Part shown: in pieces, positions 6,857 to 12,876 of the stretch
How the letters are laid out: each line of letters opens with the position of its first letter
Numbering within the stretch: the first letter of the stretch is position 1
DNA from: Acidobacteriota bacterium
GTDB lineage: Bacteria; Acidobacteriota; Vicinamibacteria; Marinacidobacterales; SMYC01
Assembly: GCA_030598165.1 (NCBI GenBank)
Contig: JAUVQL010000004.1
Span: 1 to 12,876 of the forward strand
Length of the DNA: 12,876 nucleotides
Reading direction: 5' to 3'
Program-made: the position numbers and the translations under genes
The notes under the pieces: model-generated
The model's database searches: none
Told to the model about the DNA's origin: nothing
Seen by the model: the letters and a program-made list of their open reading frames with translations, nothing else

Positions 6857-7975
6857 CTACAGTTTCGACGCGATCTCCTGTGCCACCTCGATGTTCGTGT
6901 TCGATAGGCCGACGTCATAAGTGCCGACTTTCTTCTCACGGATAACCTCCGCAACCGCTTCTTCGACGACTGTCGCCATGTCCGTCTCACCAAGCCAGTC
7001 CAACATCATCTTCGCCGTGAGAATCATAGCGCTGGGATTGACCTTGTTCTGACCATAGTATTTGGGTGCTGAGCCGTGGGTGGGCTCGAAGACCGCGTAA
7101 TCGTCTCCGATGTTGCCGGAACATGCGAAGCCTAGTCCTCCGACGAGTTGGGCGGCCAAGTCGGAAAGAATGTCGCCGAACATATTCTCGGCCACCATGA
7201 CTTCGTAGTTCTGTGGATTCTTGACCAGCCACATACACTGGGCATCGATGTTGGTTTCCCAAAGCTCTATGCCGGGGTACTGCTTGGCTACCTCGCGCGC
7301 CGTTCGGATCATGAGGCCGCCGGTCTCTCTAAGAACGTTGGGCTTGTCCACGACGGTCACGGACTTACGTCCGAACCTCTTTGCATATTCGAAGGCCTGG
7401 GTCACGATGTTCTTGCACGCTTTGCGTGTCATGATGCGAGTGGAAATGGCCATATCATCCAGGCTCACCCCTTCGAATTTCGAGGCCTTGGGATGGGTCT
7501 TCTTTAGCACTGCGAAGACTTCATCCGGTACGGGGTGATACTCGATGCCCGCGTAGAGCCCCTCCGTGTTTTCGCGAAAGATGACGATGTCGATGCCGTC
7601 TTTCAAGTTCAACGGATTTCCAGGATAGGCCTTGCAGGGGCGCATGTTCGTGTGGAGGTTGAACAACTGGCGAAGCTTCACGATGGGTGAAAAATAGACA
7701 TGCCCCTTGTCCCGCAGCTCCGGATCTAGTTCTTCAGCAGCTTCGTCGCGAGGCTTGGAGGTGATGGCGCCGAAGAGAGCCACATCGGTCTTCTTCAGCA
7801 GATCGATGGTGCGGGGAGGTAGGGCCTCGCCTTCCCGTTTCCAAAATTCCCACCCGATGTCTCCAGGGATGTACTCGGCATCGAAATTCAGCTTGTCCAG
7901 CACCAGACGTGTGCAGTCCATGACCTCATGTCCAACACCGTCACCGGGAAGCCACGCAACTTTGTACTTAGCCAT
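6857..7975 (-). CDS. Isocitrate/isopropylmalate dehydrogenase family enzyme, ICDH-like
   Basis: A 372-residue beta-decarboxylating dehydrogenase that oxidises and decarboxylates a 2-hydroxy tricarboxylate to a 2-oxo acid. Seen: L-P-G-D-G-V-G (9-15), L-R-Q (101-103), N-M-R-P (110-113), the loop F-R-E-N-T-E-G-L-Y-A-G (133-143) and K211 in V-D-K-P-N-V. Metal-binding D244, D268 and D272 (F-G-D-I-L-S-D) follow. The cofactor loop H-G-S-A-P-K-Y-Y-G-Q-N-K-V-N-P (300-314) has Lys, Tyr and Val where NADP-dependent E. coli ICDH has K344, Y345 and V351; isopropylmalate enzymes have Asp/Ile/Ala. R-E-N-T-E-G is ICDH/homoisocitrate type, not LeuB type. The substrate loop S-P-I-V-K-L-R has Ile98 where E. coli ICDH has Asn115, so the substrate may differ. 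The ATG at 7975 has AAAGGAG at ideal spacing. Isocitrate or homoisocitrate are the best guesses. Confidence 0.93.
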   Translation of the reverse strand: MAKYKVAWLPGDGVGHEVMDCTRLVLDKLNFDAEYIPGDIGWEFWKREGEALPPRTIDLLKKTDVALFGAITSKPRDEAAEELDPELRDKGHVYFSPIVKLRQLFNLHTNMRPCKAYPGNPLNLKDGIDIVIFRENTEGLYAGIEYHPVPDEVFAVLKKTHPKASKFEGVSLDDMAISTRIMTRKACKNIVTQAFEYAKRFGRKSVTVVDKPNVLRETGGLMIRTAREVAKQYPGIELWETNIDAQCMWLVKNPQNYEVMVAENMFGDILSDLAAQLVGGLGFACSGNIGDDYAVFEPTHGSAPKYYGQNKVNPSAMILTAKMMLDWLGETDMATVVEEAVAEVIREKKVGTYDVGLSNTNIEVAQEIASKL

Positions 7976-8013
7976 TGGTGTCTCCTTTTTTTAGTGGGTT
8001 ACTCGCATTTATC

Positions 8014-8106
8014 TATTAGCGCTCGTTCAGCTCCTCGCTTCACTCGCGGCGACCGGCTTTTCGCCGGTCGCAACGCTCCGTCGACAGCGCGACTGCGCGT
8101 TAGCTC
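8014..8106. repeat. GC-rich palindromic insert between the homoaconitase-like and ICDH-like genes
   Basis: The 220-bp gap (7976-8195) is unusually long for this run. Its core is a perfect 9-bp hairpin, GCGACCGGC (8049-8057) and GCCGGTCGC (8063-8071), with a TTTTC loop. It is flanked by imperfectly complementary GC-rich arms, and TTAGC occurs as a direct repeat at 8016-8020 and 8100-8104. The shape recalls an integron attC site or a small mobile palindrome, but the attC core sites are degenerate. The edges given are approximate. The rest of the gap, including a C7 run near 8130-8136, holds nothing I can name. Confidence 0.5.
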
Positions 8107-8195
8107 AGGGCTGTGCTCTTCTCCTGAACCCCCCCTTGACCTACTTTAGCGGCGGGCTTTGGTTCCAAAAACCTTCCGCGGGCCGGCGATTGCCT

Positions 8196-10166
8196 TCAGC
8201 TCAACCGTTTCTTGACCCAATTCTCCAGCCCGCCCTCTATGATGAGCTCTTGAGCGGGAGGACCAATAGGTCCGATCGAGTACGTTTTGTCGTTCGCCTT
8301 CAACGTGGAAGACGAAAAATCGATTTTGACCGTCCATCCGGTCTTGACGGTTGGTTTCGAGGTGCCGAGCTTCGCCTCGAGATCGCGCACCAGCTCGGGC
8401 GCCTCGACGACCAAGAATCCATTGTTCAAGGCATTGCGCTTGTAGGTCTCGCTGAAAGAACCGGCCAGCACCATTCGAATGCCCCGGTATTTCAGAGAGG
8501 TTACGGCTTGTTCTCTGGAACTGCCTGTACCGAAATTGAAGCCTCCGACTAAGATGTTACCGTTCTCCACTATTGACTGGAATTCAGGATCGTAGTTCTC
8601 CATGGCCACCTGGGCTTGCTGTTCGGGTTTGAAGTCGTCGATGTAGGTGTATTTACCGGGGTATATGCCGTCGGTGTTCAAATTGTCTTGATGGCAAAAT
8701 ACAATCTCACCTTCCAATCGTTCCGGGAAACCCGGGAGAATTGCGTTCTTGTCTTTGGGAGCCTCGCTTCTCGGCAAGACTTCGATGGAGCCGATTGTCT
8801 CGATGCTGTCGTATTTAGCGGGGCCGACGATCTTTCCGGCTAGGGCGGAGGCGGCTACTACGGCAGGGGAGGCGAGATAGGCCTCGGCGTTTCGAGAGCC
8901 CATACGTCCTTTGAAATTGCGATTCGTTGCAGATATGCCGATTTCTCCGTCCTCGAGAAGACCCGTTCCTAGTCCGATACAAGGCCCGCAGCCCGGTGGT
9001 AAGACTCGAGCACCTGCTGCGATGAGCGCCTGCCAGTCTCCGCGGTGCTCACTTTCGGCTTGGACCTCGGTCGAGGCGGCAGCGATGTAAAGTTCCACGT
9101 CTTCGGCGACTTTCTTTCCGCGAACCACCTCGGCGGCGGCTGCTAGGTCGTCCACTCGGCTGTTGACGCAAGAAACGAGATAGGCTTTGTTGATCTTGAT
9201 GTTCTTGGCTTCGATCTCGGCCACACTCGTCATGACCTTGACGTGGTTGGGTCCAGAAACATGGGGCCGCACGGTGGAAAGGTCGATGCTCAGCACTTTC
9301 GAGTAATAAGCGTCGGGATCGGTTCTCGGGATGCCACGCTTCAAGCTCTCCAAGCGTGCTTTGTTCAACCGGGGATGTTCACCGCCTCCGTCCGCATCGG
9401 AAGGCACTCCAGCGAGTCCACGCTCGCCGATGATTTCTATGCGTCGGCTCACCCACTCGATGGTTGTCTCGTCTATGGGAAACAGACCCACCAAGGCTCC
9501 CCATTCGGTCGTCATGTTGGCGATCGTGAGGCGTTCCTCGATGGAGAGGTGTGCGACCCCGTCGCCGGCGAACTCCAACGCGTGATTCAAAACTTCGTCT
9601 TGGTTGAATTTCCCACAAAGCGTCACGATGACATCTTTACCGGTCACGCCGGGAGGAAGCTTCCCTTTCAGTAGGACTTTAGCCACGGGAGGAACTTGCC
9701 ACCATGTACGTCCCGTTGCCCAAAGGGCGGCGGCATCGGTCCGAACGATAGGGGTGCCCAGGCAGCTGATACCTCCGTACATATTGGAGTGGCTGTCCGA
9801 GGCGACCGCCATCGTGCCCGGAAAAGCGTAGCCTTCCTCGACCATGATTTGGTGCCCGATGCCTCTTCCCGCGGGATAAAAATCCACGCCCATGTCGGCA
9901 GCAAAATGTTCGATGCCGGCATATTTCTTGAGGTTCGCTTCGCCTTGGTCTTGGACGTTGTGATCCAATGCGAACATGGGTTGACGAGGATTGGCCATCT
10001 TAGAAGCCCCGATGCTCTCGAGCTTCGTCATGACGGCGCCGGTATTGTCGTGGGTGAGGACGTGAGCCGGCTGGATCGAGATGTAGTCCCCGCTCTGGAT
10101 TTGGTGTCCTTCCGGTAATCCCACCGCATACTTCTGTGCAATTTTTTCGACCAAGTTCTGAGCCAT
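8196..10166 (-). CDS. Homoaconitase (Lys4-like)/aconitase family hydratase, single-chain
   Basis: A 656-residue Fe-S hydro-lyase that moves a hydroxyl between adjacent carbons of a tricarboxylate. Seen: the large aconitase domain with H-D-N-T-G-A-V, G-R-G-I-G-H-Q (100-106), S-D-S-H-S-N-M-Y-G-G (123-132) and three 4Fe-4S cysteines, C333 (S-C-V-N-S-R), C393 and C396 (P-G-C-G-P-C-I-G). T-N-R-N-F-K-G-R-M-G-S (414-424) follows. The C-terminal swivel domain carries N-T-D-G-I-Y-P-G-K-Y-T-Y and G-F-N-F-G-T-G-S-S-R-E-Q-A. The swivel and the ending I-I-E-G-G-L-E-N-W-V strongly recall fungal homoaconitase, where both domains are also on one chain; archaeal and bacterial LeuCD-type enzymes are split. I start at the ATG at 10166 because M-A-Q-N-L-V begins the conserved part; a TTG at 10178 is possible. 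Neither start has a strong Shine-Dalgarno. Substrate preference (citrate, homocitrate or an analogue) is open. Confidence 0.93.
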   Translation of the reverse strand: MAQNLVEKIAQKYAVGLPEGHQIQSGDYISIQPAHVLTHDNTGAVMTKLESIGASKMANPRQPMFALDHNVQDQGEANLKKYAGIEHFAADMGVDFYPAGRGIGHQIMVEEGYAFPGTMAVASDSHSNMYGGISCLGTPIVRTDAAALWATGRTWWQVPPVAKVLLKGKLPPGVTGKDVIVTLCGKFNQDEVLNHALEFAGDGVAHLSIEERLTIANMTTEWGALVGLFPIDETTIEWVSRRIEIIGERGLAGVPSDADGGGEHPRLNKARLESLKRGIPRTDPDAYYSKVLSIDLSTVRPHVSGPNHVKVMTSVAEIEAKNIKINKAYLVSCVNSRVDDLAAAAEVVRGKKVAEDVELYIAAASTEVQAESEHRGDWQALIAAGARVLPPGCGPCIGLGTGLLEDGEIGISATNRNFKGRMGSRNAEAYLASPAVVAASALAGKIVGPAKYDSIETIGSIEVLPRSEAPKDKNAILPGFPERLEGEIVFCHQDNLNTDGIYPGKYTYIDDFKPEQQAQVAMENYDPEFQSIVENGNILVGGFNFGTGSSREQAVTSLKYRGIRMVLAGSFSETYKRNALNNGFLVVEAPELVRDLEAKLGTSKPTVKTGWTVKIDFSSSTLKANDKTYSIGPIGPPAQELIIEGGLENWVKKRLS

Positions 10167-10183
10167 AGTGATTCTCAAGACTA

Positions 10184-10255
10184 AGCCGCGAATAAACGCG
10201 ATTTGACGCGAATTATGTTTCCGGAATTTGCGTTCATATGCGTTTATTTGCGGCT
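10184..10255. repeat. Large hairpin with 10-bp periodic arms
   Basis: Outer arms AGCCGCGAATAAACGC (10184-10199) and GCGTTTATTTGCGGCT (10240-10255) pair over 16 bp; the one mismatch is a G-U in RNA. The left arm is a run of related 10-mers, GCGAATAAAC, GCGATTTGAC and GCGAATTATG. The right arm read backwards gives GCAAATAAAC, GCATATGAAC and GCAAATTCCG. A TTCCGGAA palindrome (10219-10226) lies near the centre. It fills most of the 110-bp gap between the HD gene and the homoaconitase gene. No terminator T-tract follows, and no open frame crosses it. Confidence 0.85.
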
Positions 10256-10276
10256 ACATTTGTATTGCGGCCACTG

Positions 10277-10810
10277 CTAGGCCTTGAAGGGTTCGAAGCT
10301 GACGAAATCGGCATGGTGAACGATGATGGACTCCACCGTTCGTTTTCCAAGGTCGCCTTCTTTAGAGTGAGTGGCGATGATGTGTTGGACTTCGGGAGGT
10401 AGACCAAATCGGTCGGCGATGGCGACACCACTGAAAGGGTGGCGGACGAACTTGCCCGCATCGCTCGTGGATAGCTTGCCTTCCACGATCTCGTACTCCA
10501 TCAGCTTTCCGATATCGATGAGAATGGCGCCTGCAACGAGGATGTCCATGTTGATCGCGATCTCGTCACCGAAGTTCTTTTTCATGAGTTTGGCGTTTTC
10601 CACCGCGAGCTGTACGCAGGTCCTCTTATGGTTCATGAAAGAAACGTTGCAGTCCTTGATCAGTAGGGAGAAGGGAATGTTCTCTAGATCTTCGGGCTCG
10701 AGTACGCTCTCCTCGATGGCGTACATCCATGCGTCGGTCACTTTGTTCCTGAGCTCTTCATTTTCGATCCAGCTGATTTCGGGCCAGAGTTTCAACACCT
10801 TGTCGCGCAT
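10277..10810 (-). CDS. HD-domain protein with degenerate HD dyad (Ile-Asp)
   Basis: A 177-residue soluble protein of the HD superfamily, whose usual members are metal-dependent phosphohydrolases. Seen: H61 (F-M-N-H-K-R-T), then G-A-I-L-I98-D99-I-G-K-L-M-E-Y-E where the HD dyad should be, R-H124-P-F-S-G, A-T-H148-S-K and H165-H-A-D168-F-V. So most metal ligands stand but the signature His is Ile (codon ATC, three bases clear). I have a faint memory of relatives with the same change, so it may be a family trait rather than decay. The start at 10810 has AGAGGA at good spacing. It is 19 bp after citF and ahead of the homoaconitase gene, clearly in the same transcript. It could be a regulator, metal carrier or unusual hydrolase for the pathway. 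I do not know a function. Confidence 0.85.
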   Translation of the reverse strand: MRDKVLKLWPEISWIENEELRNKVTDAWMYAIEESVLEPEDLENIPFSLLIKDCNVSFMNHKRTCVQLAVENAKLMKKNFGDEIAINMDILVAGAILIDIGKLMEYEIVEGKLSTSDAGKFVRHPFSGVAIADRFGLPPEVQHIIATHSKEGDLGKRTVESIIVHHADFVSFEPFKA

Positions 10811-10829
10811 CTTTGTCCTCTCGAGTGAT

Positions 10830-12395
10830 TCAATCGTCGACTTTGTGAATCGAGTCCAGGACCGTCCCGTCCACCCATTTGACCACGCCGATCAATTCAT
10901 CGGTGAGGTTGGGTTTGGTGGGAGGGCCGCCGATGAGACGGTCGACTTCGGCTTTGATTTCTTCAATGGGACGAATGGGCAGACCACTGTCTTTCGTGGC
11001 GGCGATCAGATCGTGGCGGCGGGGATTGATGGAGATGCCGCGCTCGGTTACCACCACGTCGATCAACTCGCCTGGCCCGACGAGAGTCGTCACTTCATCC
11101 ACTATGACGGGGATACGATCCCGGAAGGCAGGGATGGGAAGGATGGTGCACTTGCTAAAGAGGCAGTTTTGCCATCCACCGATCCCATGGAGCATCTTTC
11201 CGTCAGAATGCGTTACCACGTTGGCGTCGAAGTTGACGTCGACCTCTGTGGCTCCCAGCACGACGGCGTCGACCATGGTGGCGAAGTTACCTTTGCCGTG
11301 CCAGTTATAGCTCGTAAACGGAGAGGTGTTCACGTGATGAGGGTTTTCTCTCATCGAACGAACCCCTTCGAGATCGAACGTTTGCCCATCCAGTATGTAC
11401 TCGGTCAGCCCTTCCTCCAGCATCTCGACCAGGTACTGAGTGGAGCCTCCACGTATGAATCGCGCCTTGACGCCCGCTTCTCTCATTAACTCTTTTAGGA
11501 AAATGGCGAAGGCAAGGGCTGTCCCACCGGCGCCCGCTTGGAGACTGAAGCCATCTCGCATGATGCCGGCGGCCTGGACGAACTTGGCGGTTAGCTCCGC
11601 GATGTAGAGCCGGTCCGGCGAACGCGTTAGTTGAGTCGTGCCAGACACGATCTTAGAAGGGTCCCCGATTTGATCGAGCTCCACGACGAAATCCACGTTG
11701 TTACCTTGGATTTGCCAGGGGACGCAAGGAAAAGGGACCAGATTGTCTGTAGCGACGATGACGCGATCTGCATAAAGGGAGTCGACTAGCCCGAATCCGA
11801 GTAAGCCGCAAGCCGATGGGCCACGGTCGCCCGTTGCGTTGCCAAAGGGATCGGCGGTGGGCGCAGCGAGAACTGCGATGTCGATGTGCACCTCTCCGTC
11901 CTGAACGGCCTGCCAACGACCGCCATGGCTTCTCAGTACGGCCATGCCCCGCATGTTTCCACGGGACGCGAAATCACCTAGCGGCCCATTGAGGGAGCCT
12001 TCCACCCAGTCGATGGTGCCGTGTTTGATGTGCTCGATGATCGGCTCGTGGCAAGGGAACGCTGCGGAAGGAAACCATCGGAGATGTTGGATTCCCATTT
12101 CGCGAGCGGCGTCGAAGACCTGGTTCATGAGGAGATCGCCGTTCCGGAAGTGATGGTGCGAGGAGACGGTCATGCCGTCCGATAGCCCAGCACTAATTAG
12201 GGCTTCCTTGATGCCACTGACTCGTTTGTCACCATCAAGTGGGTAATCGGCGCATGACCGAATCGGCGCCGCGGCTTTCTTATTGCTGGGGCGATACTTG
12301 CCCACGCCTTGGAAGGGCGTTTGGGCAATTCCGTTGACCTCCGTCGGGACCAAGCGGCCCGCAGCGTTCTTAACGAGTGTAGGCTTCTTGCTCAT
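10830..12395 (-). CDS. citF: Citrate lyase alpha subunit CitF (acyl-ACP:carboxylate transferase)
   Basis: A 521-residue cytoplasmic protein of the CitF family. In citrate lyase it swaps the acetyl group on the carrier protein CitD for citrate, giving citryl-ACP for CitE to split. Seen: S-S-H-H-H-F-R-N-G-D (N-terminal CitF signature), R-S-H-G-G-R-W, H-I-D-I-A-V-L, F-G-N-A-T-G, V-P-F-P and I-G-D-P-S-K-I-V-S-G-T-T. The glycine loop S-L-Q-A-G-A-G-G-T and the C-terminal V-V-V-T-E-R-G-I-S-I-N-P-R-R complete it. The length is normal for CitF. The start is the ATG at 12395; a GTG directly before it (12398) is also possible. It lies a few bases after the CitE-like gene, as in known cit operons. The segment around Y-N-W-H-G-K-G-N-F departs from the E. 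coli pattern, so a related substrate such as citramalate is possible. Confidence 0.93.
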   Translation of the reverse strand: MSKKPTLVKNAAGRLVPTEVNGIAQTPFQGVGKYRPSNKKAAAPIRSCADYPLDGDKRVSGIKEALISAGLSDGMTVSSHHHFRNGDLLMNQVFDAAREMGIQHLRWFPSAAFPCHEPIIEHIKHGTIDWVEGSLNGPLGDFASRGNMRGMAVLRSHGGRWQAVQDGEVHIDIAVLAAPTADPFGNATGDRGPSACGLLGFGLVDSLYADRVIVATDNLVPFPCVPWQIQGNNVDFVVELDQIGDPSKIVSGTTQLTRSPDRLYIAELTAKFVQAAGIMRDGFSLQAGAGGTALAFAIFLKELMREAGVKARFIRGGSTQYLVEMLEEGLTEYILDGQTFDLEGVRSMRENPHHVNTSPFTSYNWHGKGNFATMVDAVVLGATEVDVNFDANVVTHSDGKMLHGIGGWQNCLFSKCTILPIPAFRDRIPVIVDEVTTLVGPGELIDVVVTERGISINPRRHDLIAATKDSGLPIRPIEEIKAEVDRLIGGPPTKPNLTDELIGVVKWVDGTVLDSIHKVDD

Positions 12396-12406
12396 CACGA
12401 GTTATT

Positions 12407-12876
12407 TCAGGATTTTTGATCGTTCCAATCCCCTGGCATAAGGCCGGCGGCAACTGCCATTTCGATCGTGTGCTGTGCTCTTTTGACGACCGGCGGGTCG
12501 ATCATCTTGCTGCCGAGAGATACGACACCCAACCCCTTTGCTCTAGCGCCATCGAAAGCAAGGACGACTTTCTTTGCTTTTTCAATTTCTCGATCAGTGG
12601 GCGCGAAACCGTCGTGGATCGGCTGAATCTGACGCGGATGGATACAGCCTTTGCCGTCGAAGCCAAGGGACTTGGCCTCGAGCACCGATGCGGTGAGGCC
12701 TTCCGTATTGGCCACGTCGCTATAAACAGTGTCTATGGCTTGAACACCGGCGGCGCGTGCCGCGGTCACAATCATGCTGCGAGCGAAAAACGACTCCCGC
12801 CCGTCCTGGGTCCGCTCGGTGCCGATGTCGGCAGTGTAGTCTTCGAGTCCTATCGTGAGGGCGACGATGTTCGGGG
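12407..12876 (-). CDS. Citrate lyase beta subunit CitE-like (HpcH/HpaI family lyase), C-terminal part
   Basis: The last 156 residues of a CitE/HpcH-HpaI-type lyase; the start is beyond the right edge. In citrate lyase this subunit splits citryl-ACP to oxaloacetate and acetyl-ACP; relatives act on malyl- or citramalyl-CoA. Seen: I-G-L-E-D-Y-T-A-D-I-G-T-E-R-T (metal- and substrate-binding acids), F-F-A-R-S, A-A-R-A-A-G-V-Q-A-I-D-T-V-Y, L-G-F-D-G-K-G-C-I-H-P-R-Q-I and G-S-K-M-I-D-P-P-V. These follow the CitE order, and the partner directly downstream is CitF, so I favour a lyase subunit over a stand-alone CoA lyase. The open frame runs to the right edge without a stop. The carrier CitD would usually lie just upstream and cannot be seen. 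Confidence 0.9.
   Translation of the reverse strand, partial: PNIVALTIGLEDYTADIGTERTQDGRESFFARSMIVTAARAAGVQAIDTVYSDVANTEGLTASVLEAKSLGFDGKGCIHPRQIQPIHDGFAPTDREIEKAKKVVLAFDGARAKGLGVVSLGSKMIDPPVVKRAQHTIEMAVAAGLMPGDWNDQKS

Noticed and set aside
10371..11489. A 372-codon open frame on the plus strand
   Set aside because: It is antisense to the HD gene and citF, both of which have clear family motifs. Its product is Ser/Met/His-rich with no recognisable domain and no ribosome site.
1..12876. CRISPR array, tRNA, rRNA or phage/defence genes
   Set aside because: No regular repeat-spacer series, cloverleaf, rRNA-like block or recognisable defence or phage protein was found. All long frames are explained by the genes listed.

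Overview
The window is bacterial: compact genes, short intercistronic gaps, roughly 55% GC by eye. It carries a PilZ-domain (c-di-GMP receptor type) protein, a LeuT-fold amino-acid transporter, a BrnQ carrier and several extragenic palindromes. I lean toward a deltaproteobacterium-like Gram-negative lineage, with low confidence, because no rRNA, tRNA or other phylogenetic marker is present. I see no CRISPR array, phage gene or transposase.

Layout, left to right. (1) 1-469, minus: start of a sodium/neurotransmitter-symporter-family transporter that runs off the left edge. (2) 634-3194: a divergent pair with start codons 11 bp apart. It consists of a Trm9/ALKBH8-type SAM methyltransferase (minus) and a full radical-SAM/GNAT Elp3 (plus). 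In eukaryotes these two activities act one after the other on the tRNA wobble uridine (cm5U, then mcm5U), so the pair looks like a minimal bacterial wobble-uridine modification cassette. (3) 3178-3259: an inverted-repeat element between elp3 and a convergent PilZ gene. Both genes take their last four codons and their stop (Gly-Gln-Ser-Ile-stop) from copies of the repeat. (4) 4036-12876, minus: a seven-gene run in transcription order CitE-like (partial), CitF, a degenerate HD-domain protein, a Lys4-like homoaconitase/aconitase, an isocitrate-dehydrogenase-like enzyme, an MmgE/PrpD-family protein and BrnQ.

The long run reads as a carboxylic-acid pathway. The CitE/CitF lyase pieces would make or break a tricarboxylate (or similar 2-hydroxy acid). 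The PrpD-type enzyme and the aconitase-type enzyme would dehydrate and rehydrate it. The dehydrogenase would decarboxylate it oxidatively, probably with NADP. BrnQ would move a small branched-chain amino acid or related acid. The exact substrate cannot be fixed from sequence. The aconitase looks most like homoaconitase, and the dehydrogenase has a changed substrate loop, so a substrate other than plain citrate/isocitrate is possible. Three gaps inside this run hold three unlike palindromic elements, at 6803-6843, 8014-8106 and 10184-10255.

The strongest candidates for something not yet described are the Elp3/Trm9-like pair, the CitEF-HD-homoaconitase-ICDH-PrpD-BrnQ run, and the repeat that supplies the ends of two convergent genes.
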